A DNA stretch of 34,406 bases, from positions 1 through 34,406 of the forward strand of contig VFKF01000466.1 of assembly GCA_009885705.1 (NCBI GenBank), written 5' to 3'. The position numbers were made by a program, and so were the translations under genes. Position 1 is the first letter of the stretch. Each line of letters starts with the position of its first letter. This DNA comes from Nitrospira sp. GTDB lineage: Bacteria > Nitrospirota > Nitrospiria > Nitrospirales > Nitrospiraceae. Below the pieces are notes generated by a model. It was not told where the DNA came from. It worked only from the letters and a program-made list of their open reading frames with translations, and searched no databases. Below are positions 1 through 8,195 of this stretch, piece by piece.

Positions 1-689
1 AAGTCCTCTGCTCCGACCTCGATTCGCGCCAGCTCTCCGTGTTCCCGCACACGTACATGACGAAATCCCTCAGCCTGTAGAATCTCTTCAGCCTGCTCCA
101 CGCGACGGAGGCTCTCGATCGTGATTGGAGTGCCGCGCGGAATTCGTGAAGAGAGGCAGGCCGCTGCCGGCTTATCCCAATTCGAGAGTCCTAACGCTTG
201 GGCGAGTGCCCGTACGTCGGACTTGGAGAGAGAGGCTTCGACCAGCGGGCTTCGAACTTTCCACTCGCGAGCGGCTTTGATTCCTGGCCGATCGTCACCG
301 AGATCGTCGAGATTCGTCCCATCTACAACCCATCGTCGTGCTCGCGGCTCGCGTAGTCCGTCCAGCAATTGATAGAGGTCGGTCTTGCAATGGAAGCAGC
401 GGGCTGCATCGTTCTGCACGAAGGCTGGGATATCGAGTTGATCGGTATAGACCAGTTCATGCCGCGCGCCGATCTCCAAGGCCACCTGCTTCGCACCGTC
501 GAGTTCGATCGTGGGAAACGTCGGAGAGACAGCAGTGACGGCCAACGCCTGTGCACCGAGTTGCTCCTGGGCAACTTTTAAGACGACGGTACTGTCAATC
601 CCGCCGGAGTAGGCGACCAGGACAGACTGCATATCAAAAATCGCCCGGCGGAGTGTCGCGAGTTTACCGTTGAGGGATTCGGTCATCAT
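1..689 (-). CDS. larE: LarE-like ATP-dependent sacrificial sulfur transferase (3' end beyond window)
   Basis: LarE enzymes adenylate pyridinium-3,5-biscarboxylic acid mononucleotide and donate the sulfur of their own cysteine, a step in making the nickel-pincer cofactor of lactate racemase-type enzymes. The product starts MMTESLNGKL and shows a PP-loop SGGIDS at residues 28-33. The stretch KPAAACLSSRIPRG places a cysteine at residue 178, matching the sacrificial cysteine region of LarE (Cys176 in the Lactobacillus enzyme, established knowledge). A CxxC-like CFHC lies between. The gene is read from the reverse strand and runs off the left edge, so the C-terminus is unseen. It starts 21 bases after the stop of the M16 gene upstream and is probably cotranscribed with it. 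No larB or larC is visible in the window. A generic asparagine-synthase-like PP-loop ATPase is the alternative. Confidence 0.85.
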   Translation of the reverse strand, partial: MMTESLNGKLATLRRAIFDMQSVLVAYSGGIDSTVVLKVAQEQLGAQALAVTAVSPTFPTIELDGAKQVALEIGARHELVYTDQLDIPAFVQNDAARCFHCKTDLYQLLDGLREPRARRWVVDGTNLDDLGDDRPGIKAAREWKVRSPLVEASLSKSDVRALAQALGLSNWDKPAAACLSSRIPRGTPITIESLRRVEQAEEILQAEGFRHVRVREHGELARIEVGAED

Positions 690-710
690 GGTGAGTCCCT
701 GCACTGTTGC

Positions 711-2078
711 CTACCGCTTGACCTTGGCTTTGGCGATGTTGCCCACTACCACTAAGGCGTACCGTTTGGGGTCTAGGTACTGTTTGGCGACACGCTGGAC
801 GTCTTCCTTCGTGACCCGCTCTATCCATTTTGGGTATTGCGTAAAGTATTCGAACCCCAGACCGTAAAACTCCACTTGGGCAAGCACCTGCGCGAGTTTC
901 GCGGTGGAATCAAACCGTAAGGGAAAGCTTCCGACCAAGAATGATTTGGCCTCGGACAATTCCTGGTCGGATACGGGTGAGTCGCGAATCGACTTGATTT
1001 CAGCCAGGACGCCGGTGATGGCTTGATTCGTCGTCTCCGTCTTGGTTTGGAGGTTGACCCAGAAAGAACCAGGCATCAACCGAGCGTCGAAGTGGCTCAT
1101 GATCCCATAGGCCAATCCCTGCTTGTCCCGAATCGAATCCATCAAGCGGGAGGAAAATCCACCGGCCCCCAGGATGTAATTCATCACCGTGACCGAATAG
1201 AAATCCTGGTGCGCACGCGGAAGACCCCCATGGCCAAGCACAATAGTGGATTGGGTGAGATCCTTTTCGATGAGCTGGACCGTTCTCCGCTCGACAGGCG
1301 CGGGCTTTTTCGTGCTCCGTGCTGTCGACGTCCCTTGTTTCCAGGTTTCAAAATGGGTCTGCACCAGTGTGGTGGCCTGTTCAAGCGTCACGTCGCCGAC
1401 GATGGTCAGGATGATTTGGGAGGGGGAATATTCCCGGCCATAGAAGGCTTGCACATCGGCCAGAGTGATCTTGGCAAGCGTTTCTTCCGTTCCATTGACA
1501 GGCCAGCGGTAGGGGTGTCCGTGGAAGACGAGCTGATTGAAGGCCTTCATGGCGATATGGCCAGGGTCATCGTTGTCGCTTGCCATCTCACCCAGAAGTT
1601 GGGTGCGAATCCGTTCAAATTCCTGCTTATGAAACGCAGGGCGTTGCAGCATGTCCGCGAGCAGGGTAAATCCGAGGTCGATGTCTTTTTTGAGCACGCG
1701 GGCGGAGGCGGTGGTGAAATCCTCTGAGGCTTTGGCTTCCAGGATTCCGCCGACGAAATCGATTTGCTCCGCCTGCTGTTTTGACGTACGTGTAGTTGTT
1801 CCTTCGTCCAGGAGGCTGGCGACGAGGTTCGCGAGGCCTGCCTTGTCGGAAGGATCCTGCGCAGAACCAGCCTTGATCAGCGCGTGGATTTCTACGATAG
1901 GAAGGAAATGTTGCTCAAGGACGAGCACCGTGATGCCGTTTGTCGTCACAAATTTTGTCGGCGCAATCTCTGCTGCCGCGCTGGGACCGCTTGCCAAGAA
2001 GAAGGCGCAGAGTCCCATCACGAAGATCTGGAGAGCCAGTTGTTGAGGTGCGATAGGCAATCGTCTCGCCGTTGGCAT
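711..2078 (-). CDS. M16 family peptidase-like protein, non-catalytic partner
   Basis: This is an insulinase/mitochondrial-processing-peptidase (M16) fold protein of 455 residues, probably periplasmic. An N-terminal hydrophobic segment (about residues 12-36, ending ASGPSAAAEIAP) looks like a signal peptide. The zinc motif HxxEH is absent: the equivalent helix reads GLANLVASLLDEG at residues 81-93. The C-terminal half keeps the SRLMDSIRDKQGLAYG motif typical of the non-catalytic M16 subunit. The start ATG at 2078 was chosen because GGGGAA sits just upstream and it leaves only 2 bases after the preceding M16 gene's stop; longer versions would overlap that gene. Paired with the catalytic neighbour, it probably forms a heterodimeric protease as in the MPP alpha/beta arrangement. 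The substrate cannot be told. Confidence 0.88.
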   Translation of the reverse strand: MPTARRLPIAPQQLALQIFVMGLCAFFLASGPSAAAEIAPTKFVTTNGITVLVLEQHFLPIVEIHALIKAGSAQDPSDKAGLANLVASLLDEGTTTRTSKQQAEQIDFVGGILEAKASEDFTTASARVLKKDIDLGFTLLADMLQRPAFHKQEFERIRTQLLGEMASDNDDPGHIAMKAFNQLVFHGHPYRWPVNGTEETLAKITLADVQAFYGREYSPSQIILTIVGDVTLEQATTLVQTHFETWKQGTSTARSTKKPAPVERRTVQLIEKDLTQSTIVLGHGGLPRAHQDFYSVTVMNYILGAGGFSSRLMDSIRDKQGLAYGIMSHFDARLMPGSFWVNLQTKTETTNQAITGVLAEIKSIRDSPVSDQELSEAKSFLVGSFPLRFDSTAKLAQVLAQVEFYGLGFEYFTQYPKWIERVTKEDVQRVAKQYLDPKRYALVVVGNIAKAKVKR

Positions 2079-2080
2079 GA

Positions 2081-3442
2081 TTAGGGTTTCCCCTGTTGCG
2101 CCGCGGTGGAGGGTGTTTCTGGTTGTTTGGGTGGCACGGGAATCAATGTGCCGACGGTCCGATTGTCTTCCGTCAAATAGTGGCGGGCGACATGTTGGAT
2201 ATCTTTGGCCGTCACTGCACGAATCCGTTCGACAAACTGGTCGATTTTCCGCCACCCGGCGCCGACGGATTCAGCTTGTCCGAGTAACATGGCATGCCGG
2301 AAGTTGGAGTCCTGCTCGAAGATATGGGTAGCTTCAACCTGGTTCTTCGCCCGTTGGAGTTCTTGCTCTGTCGGCGGATCGGCCTGGAGGCGTTTGATCT
2401 CTCGGTGAAGGGCTTCTTCAACTGCCTCCGGTCTTTGGCCCGGGCTCACGAGGGCATAGAAGTAGAAAAGGCCAGGATCGGTCTGCAGTAAGTTGTATTC
2501 TGCTCCAACCGCGAGCGACGATTTCTGCTCATACACGAGGCTCTGGTACAGGCGTGAACTTTTTCCATGCGACAGAATTGAATCCAGAATGTCGAGAGCG
2601 TACGAGTCTTCACTCGTAAAGTTCGGCACGCGATAGCCCATCATGACGAAAGGGACTTGTGCATCTCGCTTGAGGAGGAAGCGGCGTTCACCTTTTTGTT
2701 CCGATTCCATGGTGGCAATCAGCTTGGGTTCCGGTCCTCGCGGAATCGGCTCGAAAAGCTGCTTGATCGTGGGAAGCAGGCTGTCGGCTTTGATGTCGCC
2801 CACCACGACTAGAGTTGCATTGTTGGGTGAGTAATAGGTGTCGTAATGTCGTTGTAAGTCATCCAGGGTCATTGCATCCAAGTCGCCAAACCAGCCGATC
2901 ACCGGCCAATGGTACGGATGACTGAGATAGGCTTGGGCGAAGAGCGCCTCGACGAGCGCACCTTGGGGGTCGTCCTCTGCACGAAGGCGTCGTTCTTCCT
3001 TCACGACTTCTCGTTCCGTCGCCAACTCCTTCGTATCGAGCAGAAGTCCTTGCATGCGATCGGCTTCAAGCTCCAGGGCCAACTCGACGCGGTCGGCTGC
3101 GAGATTCTCGAAGTAGGCAGTGAAGTCCTGGCTCGTGAAGGCGTTGTCCATTCCGCCATTTTTTCGAATGAGACGGGAAAAGGTGCCCTTGGGATATTTC
3201 GCAGTACCCTTGAACATCATATGTTCAAGCATGTGGGAGAGGCCCGCACGGCCCATGACTTCGTTGCGTGAACCCACTTTGTACCAGACTTGGACGGTTG
3301 CAACCGGAGCTTTTGGCACTTCGACTAGGAGGACTTTCATCCCATTGGAGAGAATGAATTCTCGAGGCTCCGTGGCGATGGCTGGCGATGTGAAGGCGAA
3401 GAGGAGACTGCTCGCGGCGATCAGCCAGGATAGTTGCATCAT
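2081..3442 (-). CDS. M16 family zinc metallopeptidase, catalytic subunit
   Basis: This is a pitrilysin/MPP-type peptidase of 453 residues. The inverted zinc motif HMLEH is at residues 70-74, with a downstream glutamate in VVKEERR at about residue 150. The 76-residue spacing is the family's HxxEH-x(~76)-E pattern. The N-terminus MMQLSWLIAASSLLFAFTSPAIA reads as a signal peptide, which favours a start at 3442 (or the next codon, 3439). No strong Shine-Dalgarno is visible there, and an ATG at 3466 is possible. A TTG-initiated longer frame that overlaps the rlmN stop was rejected because it would put 22 non-hydrophobic residues before the signal. It lies 49 bases after rlmN and is tightly followed by the non-catalytic M16 gene, with which it likely works. 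Confidence 0.9.
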   Translation of the reverse strand: MMQLSWLIAASSLLFAFTSPAIATEPREFILSNGMKVLLVEVPKAPVATVQVWYKVGSRNEVMGRAGLSHMLEHMMFKGTAKYPKGTFSRLIRKNGGMDNAFTSQDFTAYFENLAADRVELALELEADRMQGLLLDTKELATEREVVKEERRLRAEDDPQGALVEALFAQAYLSHPYHWPVIGWFGDLDAMTLDDLQRHYDTYYSPNNATLVVVGDIKADSLLPTIKQLFEPIPRGPEPKLIATMESEQKGERRFLLKRDAQVPFVMMGYRVPNFTSEDSYALDILDSILSHGKSSRLYQSLVYEQKSSLAVGAEYNLLQTDPGLFYFYALVSPGQRPEAVEEALHREIKRLQADPPTEQELQRAKNQVEATHIFEQDSNFRHAMLLGQAESVGAGWRKIDQFVERIRAVTAKDIQHVARHYLTEDNRTVGTLIPVPPKQPETPSTAAQQGKP

Positions 3443-3491
3443 GTGTCGGGAATAGGGCCAGGTCATAATTGGATGGAATGCACAGCGCATG

Positions 3492-4598
3492 CTAGCAACG
3501 GGGCTCAATTTGTGTCAAGGCGCGTCCTGCATACTCGGGTGAAAGATTGCCCAATTGGCCGCAGGCGCCTAGCACATCACGGCCGCGGCTCTTGCGGATG
3601 AAGGCGTCAATGCCGCCATGTGTGAGTATCGCCTGAAATGCGAACACGTTCCGGTCGGTCGGCCGTCGGAAGGGATTGCCAGGAAACTCGTTAAAGGGAA
3701 TCAGGTTCACCTTGCAGCGGAGTCCCTTGAGTAGTTTCACCAGGCGATGGGCGTCCTCGTCGCGGTCGTTCACGCCGGCGAGCAACACATATTCAAAGGT
3801 CAGTCGCCTGGTCGGGGCAAGCGGGTAGCGCCGGCAGGCGGCCATGAGGGTCTTGAGCGAGGCGATTTGGCTGGCCGCCGGCATCAATTGTTGGCGTTGC
3901 TCTTCCGTCGTGCCGTTCAATGAGATGGCGAGATTCACCCCGAGTGCGGCTACATCCTTCAACCGTGCGGCGAGTCCCGCAGTCGACACGGTAATGCGGC
4001 GCGGCGACCAGCCCAGCCCCCATGACTTGTTCGTGAGGCAATGGATGGCGGTGGAGAGCGCGTCGATATTGGCAAGGGGCTCCCCCATGCCCATGAAGAC
4101 GAGGTTGGTCAGGCGTTCGGTGCCGGTCAAATGGTCCTGAGACGTCAGCACCTGATCGACGATTTCATGTGCCTTGAGGTTTCGCTTCAGTCCCATGGTG
4201 CCGGTGAGGCAGAAACCGCAATCCAGCATGCAGCCCACTTGGGTTGAGACGCAGAGCGTGAGTCGATCCTCGTCAGGAATGAGTACCGTTTCGATGCGGA
4301 GTGCGTCGTCCAATGTGAGCAGCAGCTTGCGCGTATGGTCGGTCGATTCAAGCACGGAGCAGTCTTGCGTGCGCGAAATCGTGGCGACCTCAGCCAGTTG
4401 TTCTCGATCGTTCTGCGAGAGATCGGTCATCTGCGCGATGCTGCGGGTGCGCCGTTGATAGAGCCAGCGGAGAATTTGACCGGTTCGGTAGCGGGGCCAT
4501 CCGAATGGCTGCAGGAGCCGACTGAGACCTTCTTCTGTCAGCGACAAGAGATTGGTCGGAGCGGGACTCGATGGGAGGGCGTGGTTCTCAAACTGCAT
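3492..4598 (-). CDS. rlmN: Dual-specificity RNA methyltransferase RlmN (23S A2503 / tRNA A37)
   Basis: This radical-SAM enzyme adds a methyl group to C2 of adenosine 2503 in 23S rRNA and A37 in some tRNAs. The 368-residue product carries the radical-SAM CxxxCxxC as CMLDCGFC (Cys123, 127 and 130). It is preceded by CVSTQVG with Cys116, equivalent to the resolving cysteine 118 of the E. coli enzyme. Near the end DVLGACGQL holds Cys346, equivalent to the methyl-carrying Cys355. GMGEPLAN, a typical family motif, is also present. All key residues are intact and the length is usual. It is the first gene of a minus-strand run with two M16 proteases and larE. The ribosome site is weak (AAGG well upstream). 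The gene is divergent from the transglycosylase, with 116 bases between the starts. Confidence 0.95.
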   Translation of the reverse strand: MQFENHALPSSPAPTNLLSLTEEGLSRLLQPFGWPRYRTGQILRWLYQRRTRSIAQMTDLSQNDREQLAEVATISRTQDCSVLESTDHTRKLLLTLDDALRIETVLIPDEDRLTLCVSTQVGCMLDCGFCLTGTMGLKRNLKAHEIVDQVLTSQDHLTGTERLTNLVFMGMGEPLANIDALSTAIHCLTNKSWGLGWSPRRITVSTAGLAARLKDVAALGVNLAISLNGTTEEQRQQLMPAASQIASLKTLMAACRRYPLAPTRRLTFEYVLLAGVNDRDEDAHRLVKLLKGLRCKVNLIPFNEFPGNPFRRPTDRNVFAFQAILTHGGIDAFIRKSRGRDVLGACGQLGNLSPEYAGRALTQIEPRC

Positions 4599-4714
4599 AG
4601 TGGCACACTACCATAGCCTTAAAAAGTGGAACAAGGTAGAGGGTTCAGATGGCTCTGCTGGCAACGGGGAAAGGACGCTGTTATATATGATAGGAGTCGA
4701 GAGGGAGGCCACGC

Positions 4715-6988
4715 GTGCGCACCGGTACATATCATTTGACTATTCGAAATCTATTTCTTGTCGCAAGCCTTGTCCTCTGTGGGGTTGCGCTGCCCTCGGG
4801 CCAGGCATTTGCGGGTCCTGTCCCTCCGTCGGCATTGAGTGACGGTGCAGTCTGTGAGGGGGCAGAAGAATGCTTCCACGCAGCCGCGCTGCCGAAGGAA
4901 CGGCTCGGTAAGGTTCTGAGCAAAGAACAAGTGGTGTTGCTGAAGCTTGAGCGGCTTCAGCAGCTGATGGAGCGGTTTCCTGCCACGATCTGGGCGAAGC
5001 GCGCCGGATTGTTGTCCGGGGTACTGCTTCTTGAGCGAAATCCTGCCGTAGCCATGCAGTTTCTCCGTGCAGCACAGCGAGACGTCCCGCTGTTGGACGA
5101 CTATATCCGGCTATGGATCGGAGAGGCGTTGTTGAATCTTGGAGACGCCAAACCCGCAGCCGCTATGTTTGAAACCCTTTCCCTGACGGCACCGGACTCG
5201 CCGTTGTTGGTGAAGGCCGCCTATCGGGCCGGAGAAGCGTGGTATCAGGCCTCGAGTTGTCACGAAGCGACGGCCTGGATTGCCAAAGCGGTGGCGATGA
5301 GCGTGAAGGAATTGGAGACTCCCCAGGCGTTGCTCAGGCAAGGCGCTTGTCAGCTGCGAGAGAATAATATCGTTGAGGGTCGTGAAACCCTTACGCAGTT
5401 GTGGACCAGGTTTGCGGCCAGTGGAGAAGCGAAAGAGGCGGAGGCGCTGCTGGCGTCGAATCTTGGTGGCGAGCCTTGGGTCGTCCAGTCGAACGAGCGG
5501 CTCGCTCGGGCGCAGGTGTATCTTGGGCAAGCGTTCCATGCCGAGGCGATTGAGGAACTTCGAAAGTTTCTTGCGGCTGACCTCCAGTCGCCGCGGCGCA
5601 CCGAAGCGAAGCTGAAGCTTGGGATTGCACAGGTTCGGCTGAAGCAGTACGACCAAGCCCGAGAGACGTTTCGTGCGCTGGTGAAAGATGGCGCGGCTGA
5701 ATCGTCCGAAGCCTCCGTGTGGCTCGCACGCGTCTATCTTCGCCAAGGCCTGGGTGACAAATTGCTCGATCTTGCGCGGACCATGCCCGCGTCGTTGTCC
5801 GCAGAGCAGAAAGGCCAGATCACGCTTTTCGCCGGCATTTGGCTGGAAGATCAGGGCCGCTTCGACGAGGCGATTGCGCGTTATCGGCAGGTGGCAAAGG
5901 CTGGCGAGCCGGCCTCTCAACGGGCCGAGGGGCAGTGGCGTGTCGGCTGGGAGTATTACCGGCTGGCGCGTTATCGTGAGGCGTCCGACCAGTTGCATAT
6001 GCTCGTGGATCAGCACGACGGCGATTTCGAGCCGCAGGCGCTCTATTGGATGGGACGGGCGGCTGAGCTGAGCCAGCAGCCTCAGGCTCGCGATGCCTAT
6101 GTGAGGCTCTGCCAACGATACGTCCATACCTATTATTGCCAACTGGCTCGTGAGCGGATCGATATTCCGTTGTTGGAGTCTCCTGCCCCAGAATCAGTCT
6201 CGACCGCCGTTGCGGTAGACGGCGGCATATCTGGAGGTGGTGAGGCCGCGCGTTCGGTGTCGGCCAAGGCCGAAATCGAGCAGCAGCCTGCCTATCGACG
6301 TGCTATCGAGCTAAAGACGTTGGGGTTGGATTCGGATGCCGCACGAGAATTGGCGGGATTGACGGAGCTTTATAGCCGAGATCCCGACCTTCTCATGGTG
6401 CTTTCGACATTACTGAACGAGGCTGGTGCTTATCACCATGCCCTCCGGCTCGCGCGGGCCAAGTTCCGGGATAAGCTGGAGCGGACTGGAGGTGCTGTCG
6501 ATCCATCGCTGTGGCAGGTGGCCTATCCAACAGGTCTTCTACCCACGATCAAGGGGGAGGGGGCCAAAGGTGTCGATCCCTATCTGGTGGCGGCGATCAT
6601 ACGAGAGGAGAGTCAGTACGATTGGCGGGCGGTATCGCGGGTCGGTGCAATCGGCTTGATGCAGGTGATGCCGGGTACGGCAAATGCTGTTGCCCAGCGA
6701 CTGGGGCTTCCCGCAGTTGGTCGGGATGATCTCTTTGACCAAGAGACGAATATTCGCCTGGGTGTTCGCTATGTTGAACAATTGCTCGAACAGTTCTCCG
6801 GGAACGTGGCCTATACGATTGCCTCATACAATGCCGGGCCAATTGCGGTTGGGAATTGGATTGCGCTGCACCGTGGGCGAAGCCAGGATGAATTCGTTGA
6901 ATTGATCCCCTATCAGGAGACGCGGCAGTATGTGAAACGTGTTCTGCGGAGCTACCGAGAATATGCCCGGCTGGGCAAGGCTTCCTAG
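4715..6988 (+). CDS. Slt70-like soluble lytic murein transglycosylase with TPR-type N-terminal region
   Basis: This periplasmic enzyme cleaves the MurNAc-GlcNAc bond of peptidoglycan to form 1,6-anhydromuramyl ends. The 757-residue product has a signal-like N-terminus (about residues 10-33, LFLVASLVLCG...AFAGP). A long alpha-helical region rich in tetratricopeptide-like helix pairs covers about residues 60-480. The SLT domain lies near residues 615-745. Its catalytic motif IIREESQY puts the acid glutamate at residue 632 (the E of ES), followed by GAIGLMQVMPGTA and SYNAGPIAVGNW. The start is GTG at 4715, chosen because GGGAGG lies six bases upstream. Length and domain order match the Slt70 family. 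It is followed closely by a promoter for the zap genes, so the two units are probably transcribed separately. Confidence 0.93.
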   Translation: MRTGTYHLTIRNLFLVASLVLCGVALPSGQAFAGPVPPSALSDGAVCEGAEECFHAAALPKERLGKVLSKEQVVLLKLERLQQLMERFPATIWAKRAGLLSGVLLLERNPAVAMQFLRAAQRDVPLLDDYIRLWIGEALLNLGDAKPAAAMFETLSLTAPDSPLLVKAAYRAGEAWYQASSCHEATAWIAKAVAMSVKELETPQALLRQGACQLRENNIVEGRETLTQLWTRFAASGEAKEAEALLASNLGGEPWVVQSNERLARAQVYLGQAFHAEAIEELRKFLAADLQSPRRTEAKLKLGIAQVRLKQYDQARETFRALVKDGAAESSEASVWLARVYLRQGLGDKLLDLARTMPASLSAEQKGQITLFAGIWLEDQGRFDEAIARYRQVAKAGEPASQRAEGQWRVGWEYYRLARYREASDQLHMLVDQHDGDFEPQALYWMGRAAELSQQPQARDAYVRLCQRYVHTYYCQLARERIDIPLLESPAPESVSTAVAVDGGISGGGEAARSVSAKAEIEQQPAYRRAIELKTLGLDSDAARELAGLTELYSRDPDLLMVLSTLLNEAGAYHHALRLARAKFRDKLERTGGAVDPSLWQVAYPTGLLPTIKGEGAKGVDPYLVAAIIREESQYDWRAVSRVGAIGLMQVMPGTANAVAQRLGLPAVGRDDLFDQETNIRLGVRYVEQLLEQFSGNVAYTIASYNAGPIAVGNWIALHRGRSQDEFVELIPYQETRQYVKRVLRSYREYARLGKAS

Positions 6989-6998
6989 GGGCCGTTTC

Positions 6999-7027
6999 TT
7001 GACAAGATTTAGACAAGTTTCTATAGT
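6999..7027 (+). promoter_or_regulatory. Sigma-70 type promoter for the zapB-like/zapA genes
   Basis: TTGACA at 6999-7004 and TATAGT at 7022-7027 are separated by exactly 17 bases. The element lies directly after the transglycosylase stop and about 45 bases before the zapB-like start. It is the best -35/-10 match in the window. This is pattern reading only; no transcript data were available. Confidence 0.75.
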
Positions 7028-7072
7028 GCGCCACAACCTGTAGGGGCTAATTTTAAGGAGAGGACTGAGGGA

Positions 7073-7336
7073 ATGGCACTCGATCGATTGGACGCGCTTG
7101 AAGACCGCATTAAAGACCTTGTGAAGCTGATTCAAGAATTAAAGAAGAAGAATGCGGCTGCTGAAGAAGAGTTAAAGGTTGTTCGGCAGCGACTTGCGGA
7201 GAAGGATGATTCGAATCGGCGCTGGGAACAAGAGCGTCTTGATATCAAGTCCCGTATCGAAAAAGTCCTCGGCGACGTTGAGTTGTTGGAGTGCTTTGAA
7301 GAACGCAAGGAGGTGGCCCTTGACGAAGACCATTGA
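7073..7336 (+). CDS. Small coiled-coil protein, ZapB-like division factor candidate
   Basis: The 87-residue product is almost entirely a charged coiled coil: ALDRLDALEDRIKDLVKLIQ at the start, then runs of Lys/Glu heptads to about residue 75. It has no signal peptide or cysteine-rich motif. ZapB of E. coli is an 81-residue coiled coil that binds ZapA and stabilises the FtsZ ring. The size, the structure and the overlap with zapA immediately downstream all point to a ZapB-type or functionally equivalent protein. Coiled-coil sequence alone is poor evidence of orthology, so no symbol is given. AAGGAG stands 12 bases before the ATG, with a second purine-rich GAGGGA right next to it. Its last 17 bases overlap the zapA start. 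Confidence 0.75.
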   Translation: MALDRLDALEDRIKDLVKLIQELKKKNAAAEEELKVVRQRLAEKDDSNRRWEQERLDIKSRIEKVLGDVELLECFEERKEVALDEDH

Positions 7337-7616
7337 CGTGGAAATCTATGGCCAACGGTTTGCGATCCGCGGGGAGGCGGACGAGGGGTATATTCGGCGG
7401 CTCGCGAGTTTTGTCGATAGCCAGATGCGCAGTCTCGCGGAGGGAATGAATACGACAACTCCGTCGAAGCTCGCCGTGTTGACGGCGATCAACCTGGCCC
7501 ATCAATTGTTCGAAGTTGAACGGAAGCGCGCGCAGGGTGATGCGGATGTTGAGCGGCGAATGACGTCGCTCATGGAATCGATCGAGGAGCAGGTTCCGAC
7601 CTCGCTCTTTCGCTAG
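7320..7616 (+). CDS. zapA: Cell division protein ZapA
   Basis: ZapA binds FtsZ and promotes bundling of protofilaments at the division ring. The product of 98 residues has the family layout: an N-terminal beta/alpha head (TKTIDVEIYGQRFAIRG, then EGYIRRLASFVDSQMRSLAEG), a second helix around LAVLTAINLAHQLFEVERKR and a C-terminal coiled coil. The start is TTG at 7320. It is decided by a perfect AAGGAGG at 7307-7313, six bases upstream, inside the end of the zapB-like gene. No ATG or GTG in this frame gives the conserved N-terminus without adding unrelated residues. The 17-base overlap suggests translational coupling. The normal length is preserved. Confidence 0.9.
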   Translation: MTKTIDVEIYGQRFAIRGEADEGYIRRLASFVDSQMRSLAEGMNTTTPSKLAVLTAINLAHQLFEVERKRAQGDADVERRMTSLMESIEEQVPTSLFR

Positions 7617-7626
7617 ATTCAACTTG

Positions 7627-7645
7627 CAAAGGGTAGCCCCCTTTG
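7627..7645 (+). terminator. Hairpin just after zapA, possible transcription end
   Basis: CAAAGGG (7627-7633) and CCCTTTG (7639-7645) form a perfect 7-bp stem with loop TAGCC, 10 bases after the zapA stop. There is no T-run behind it, so it is either a weak or Rho-assisted terminator or a 3'-end protecting hairpin. Confidence 0.4.
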
Positions 7646-7679
7646 ATATCGTGAATTGTATTGTTGGGACGTTGTGGAG

Positions 7680-7709
7680 TTGACGGTCGGGATACAATCA
7701 GGTTATGCT
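7680..7709 (+). promoter_or_regulatory. Candidate promoter upstream of the 6S-like RNA / rny region
   Basis: TTGACG at 7680-7685 and TATGCT at 7704-7709 are spaced 18 bases apart. A TACAAT at 7693-7698 is an alternative -10. A transcript from here would begin near 7716 and read through the structured RNA towards rny. A second -10-like TATAAC at 7825-7830 lies immediately before the RNA itself but lacks a good -35. Confidence 0.4.
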
Positions 7710-7833
7710 CAAACCGGTTTCGTGATCCGGGAAGATGATGCAGTCGCCGCGGAATAGATGTGGGTTCTTGATGCTGGTGATATTGAGACAAGTAGAATTT
7801 GTGCAAGGGTTCGTCCTCCTCATGTATAACCTT

Positions 7834-7996
7834 CTCGACATGTTGGGCAAATTCATGGAGTTCCTGCTGCCATCAGGCAGTGCGGTATATGGAGGCAGTC
7901 TTCGGTTGCTTCCCGTTCGCGCACTCGATCCTCTCAAGCGGATGAGGGGATGGCAACGTAGCGGAACCTCGTGGAATCTATCCGGCATGGGACGTA
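7834..7996 (+). ncRNA. ssrS: 6S RNA candidate (long interrupted hairpin between zapA and rny)
   Basis: The 579-base gap between zapA and rny holds a long interrupted hairpin. Bases 7839-7864 pair with 7963-7989 through about 23 pairs, with small bulges at 7858, 7967 and 7973 and mismatches at 7848 and 7850. An asymmetric bubble (7865-7867 against 7956-7962) follows. A perfect 7-bp helix comes next (TGCCATC 7868-7874 with GATGGCA 7949-7955), or alternatively a CTGCC-ATCA-GGCAG hairpin. The apical part has GTGCG/CGCAC (7880-7884/7920-7924) enclosing an 8-bp stem 7891-7898/7906-7913. 6S RNA is a rod with a central bubble that mimics an open promoter and sequesters sigma-70 RNA polymerase, and it often lies next to zapA. 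The 5' part (ACATGTTGGGCAA) resembles the E. coli 6S start. The ends are approximate. The family call is inference; the structure is seen in the sequence. Confidence 0.62.
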
Positions 7997-8147
7997 CTCA
8001 TTCGCTCAAGCCATCAAGATCTTCATCCCCGTGGAGTCCATTCTCGGAGTGAGTCTGTAGACCGCGTGTTGGGCTATACCCTTCCGTTCAGCTAATCTTC
8101 CACTGCGCTCCCACATCAGGATAGAACCGTCGACCAACCTTGTATCA

Positions 8148-8180
8148 AGACGAGGCTGAGAAGCCGGGTGTTTCTCGTCT
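8148..8180 (+). promoter_or_regulatory. Hairpin in the rny 5' leader
   Basis: AGACGAG (8148-8154) pairs perfectly with CTCGTCT (8174-8180). The loop contains a smaller GGCT-GAGA-AGCC stem (8154-8165) that would compete with the base of the outer one. It ends 9 bases before the G-rich ribosome site of rny. It could affect RNase Y translation or serve as a processing site; the rest of 7997-8147 shows nothing recognisable. Confidence 0.35.
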
Positions 8181-8195
8181 CGGGACTGTAGGGGG

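Noticed and set aside
1023-1727. Plus-strand open frame of 234 residues opposite the M16 partner gene
   Set aside because: Antisense to a gene with clear family motifs; its sequence shows no domain and it lacks a good ribosome site.
5111-6142. Minus-strand open frame of 343 residues inside the transglycosylase gene
   Set aside because: It is a reverse-strand shadow of the TPR region in GC-rich coding; no recognisable domain.
7735-8052. Plus-strand open frame of 105 residues over the 6S-like RNA
   Set aside because: No conserved protein sequence, and the same bases form a long base-paired rod, which better explains the region.
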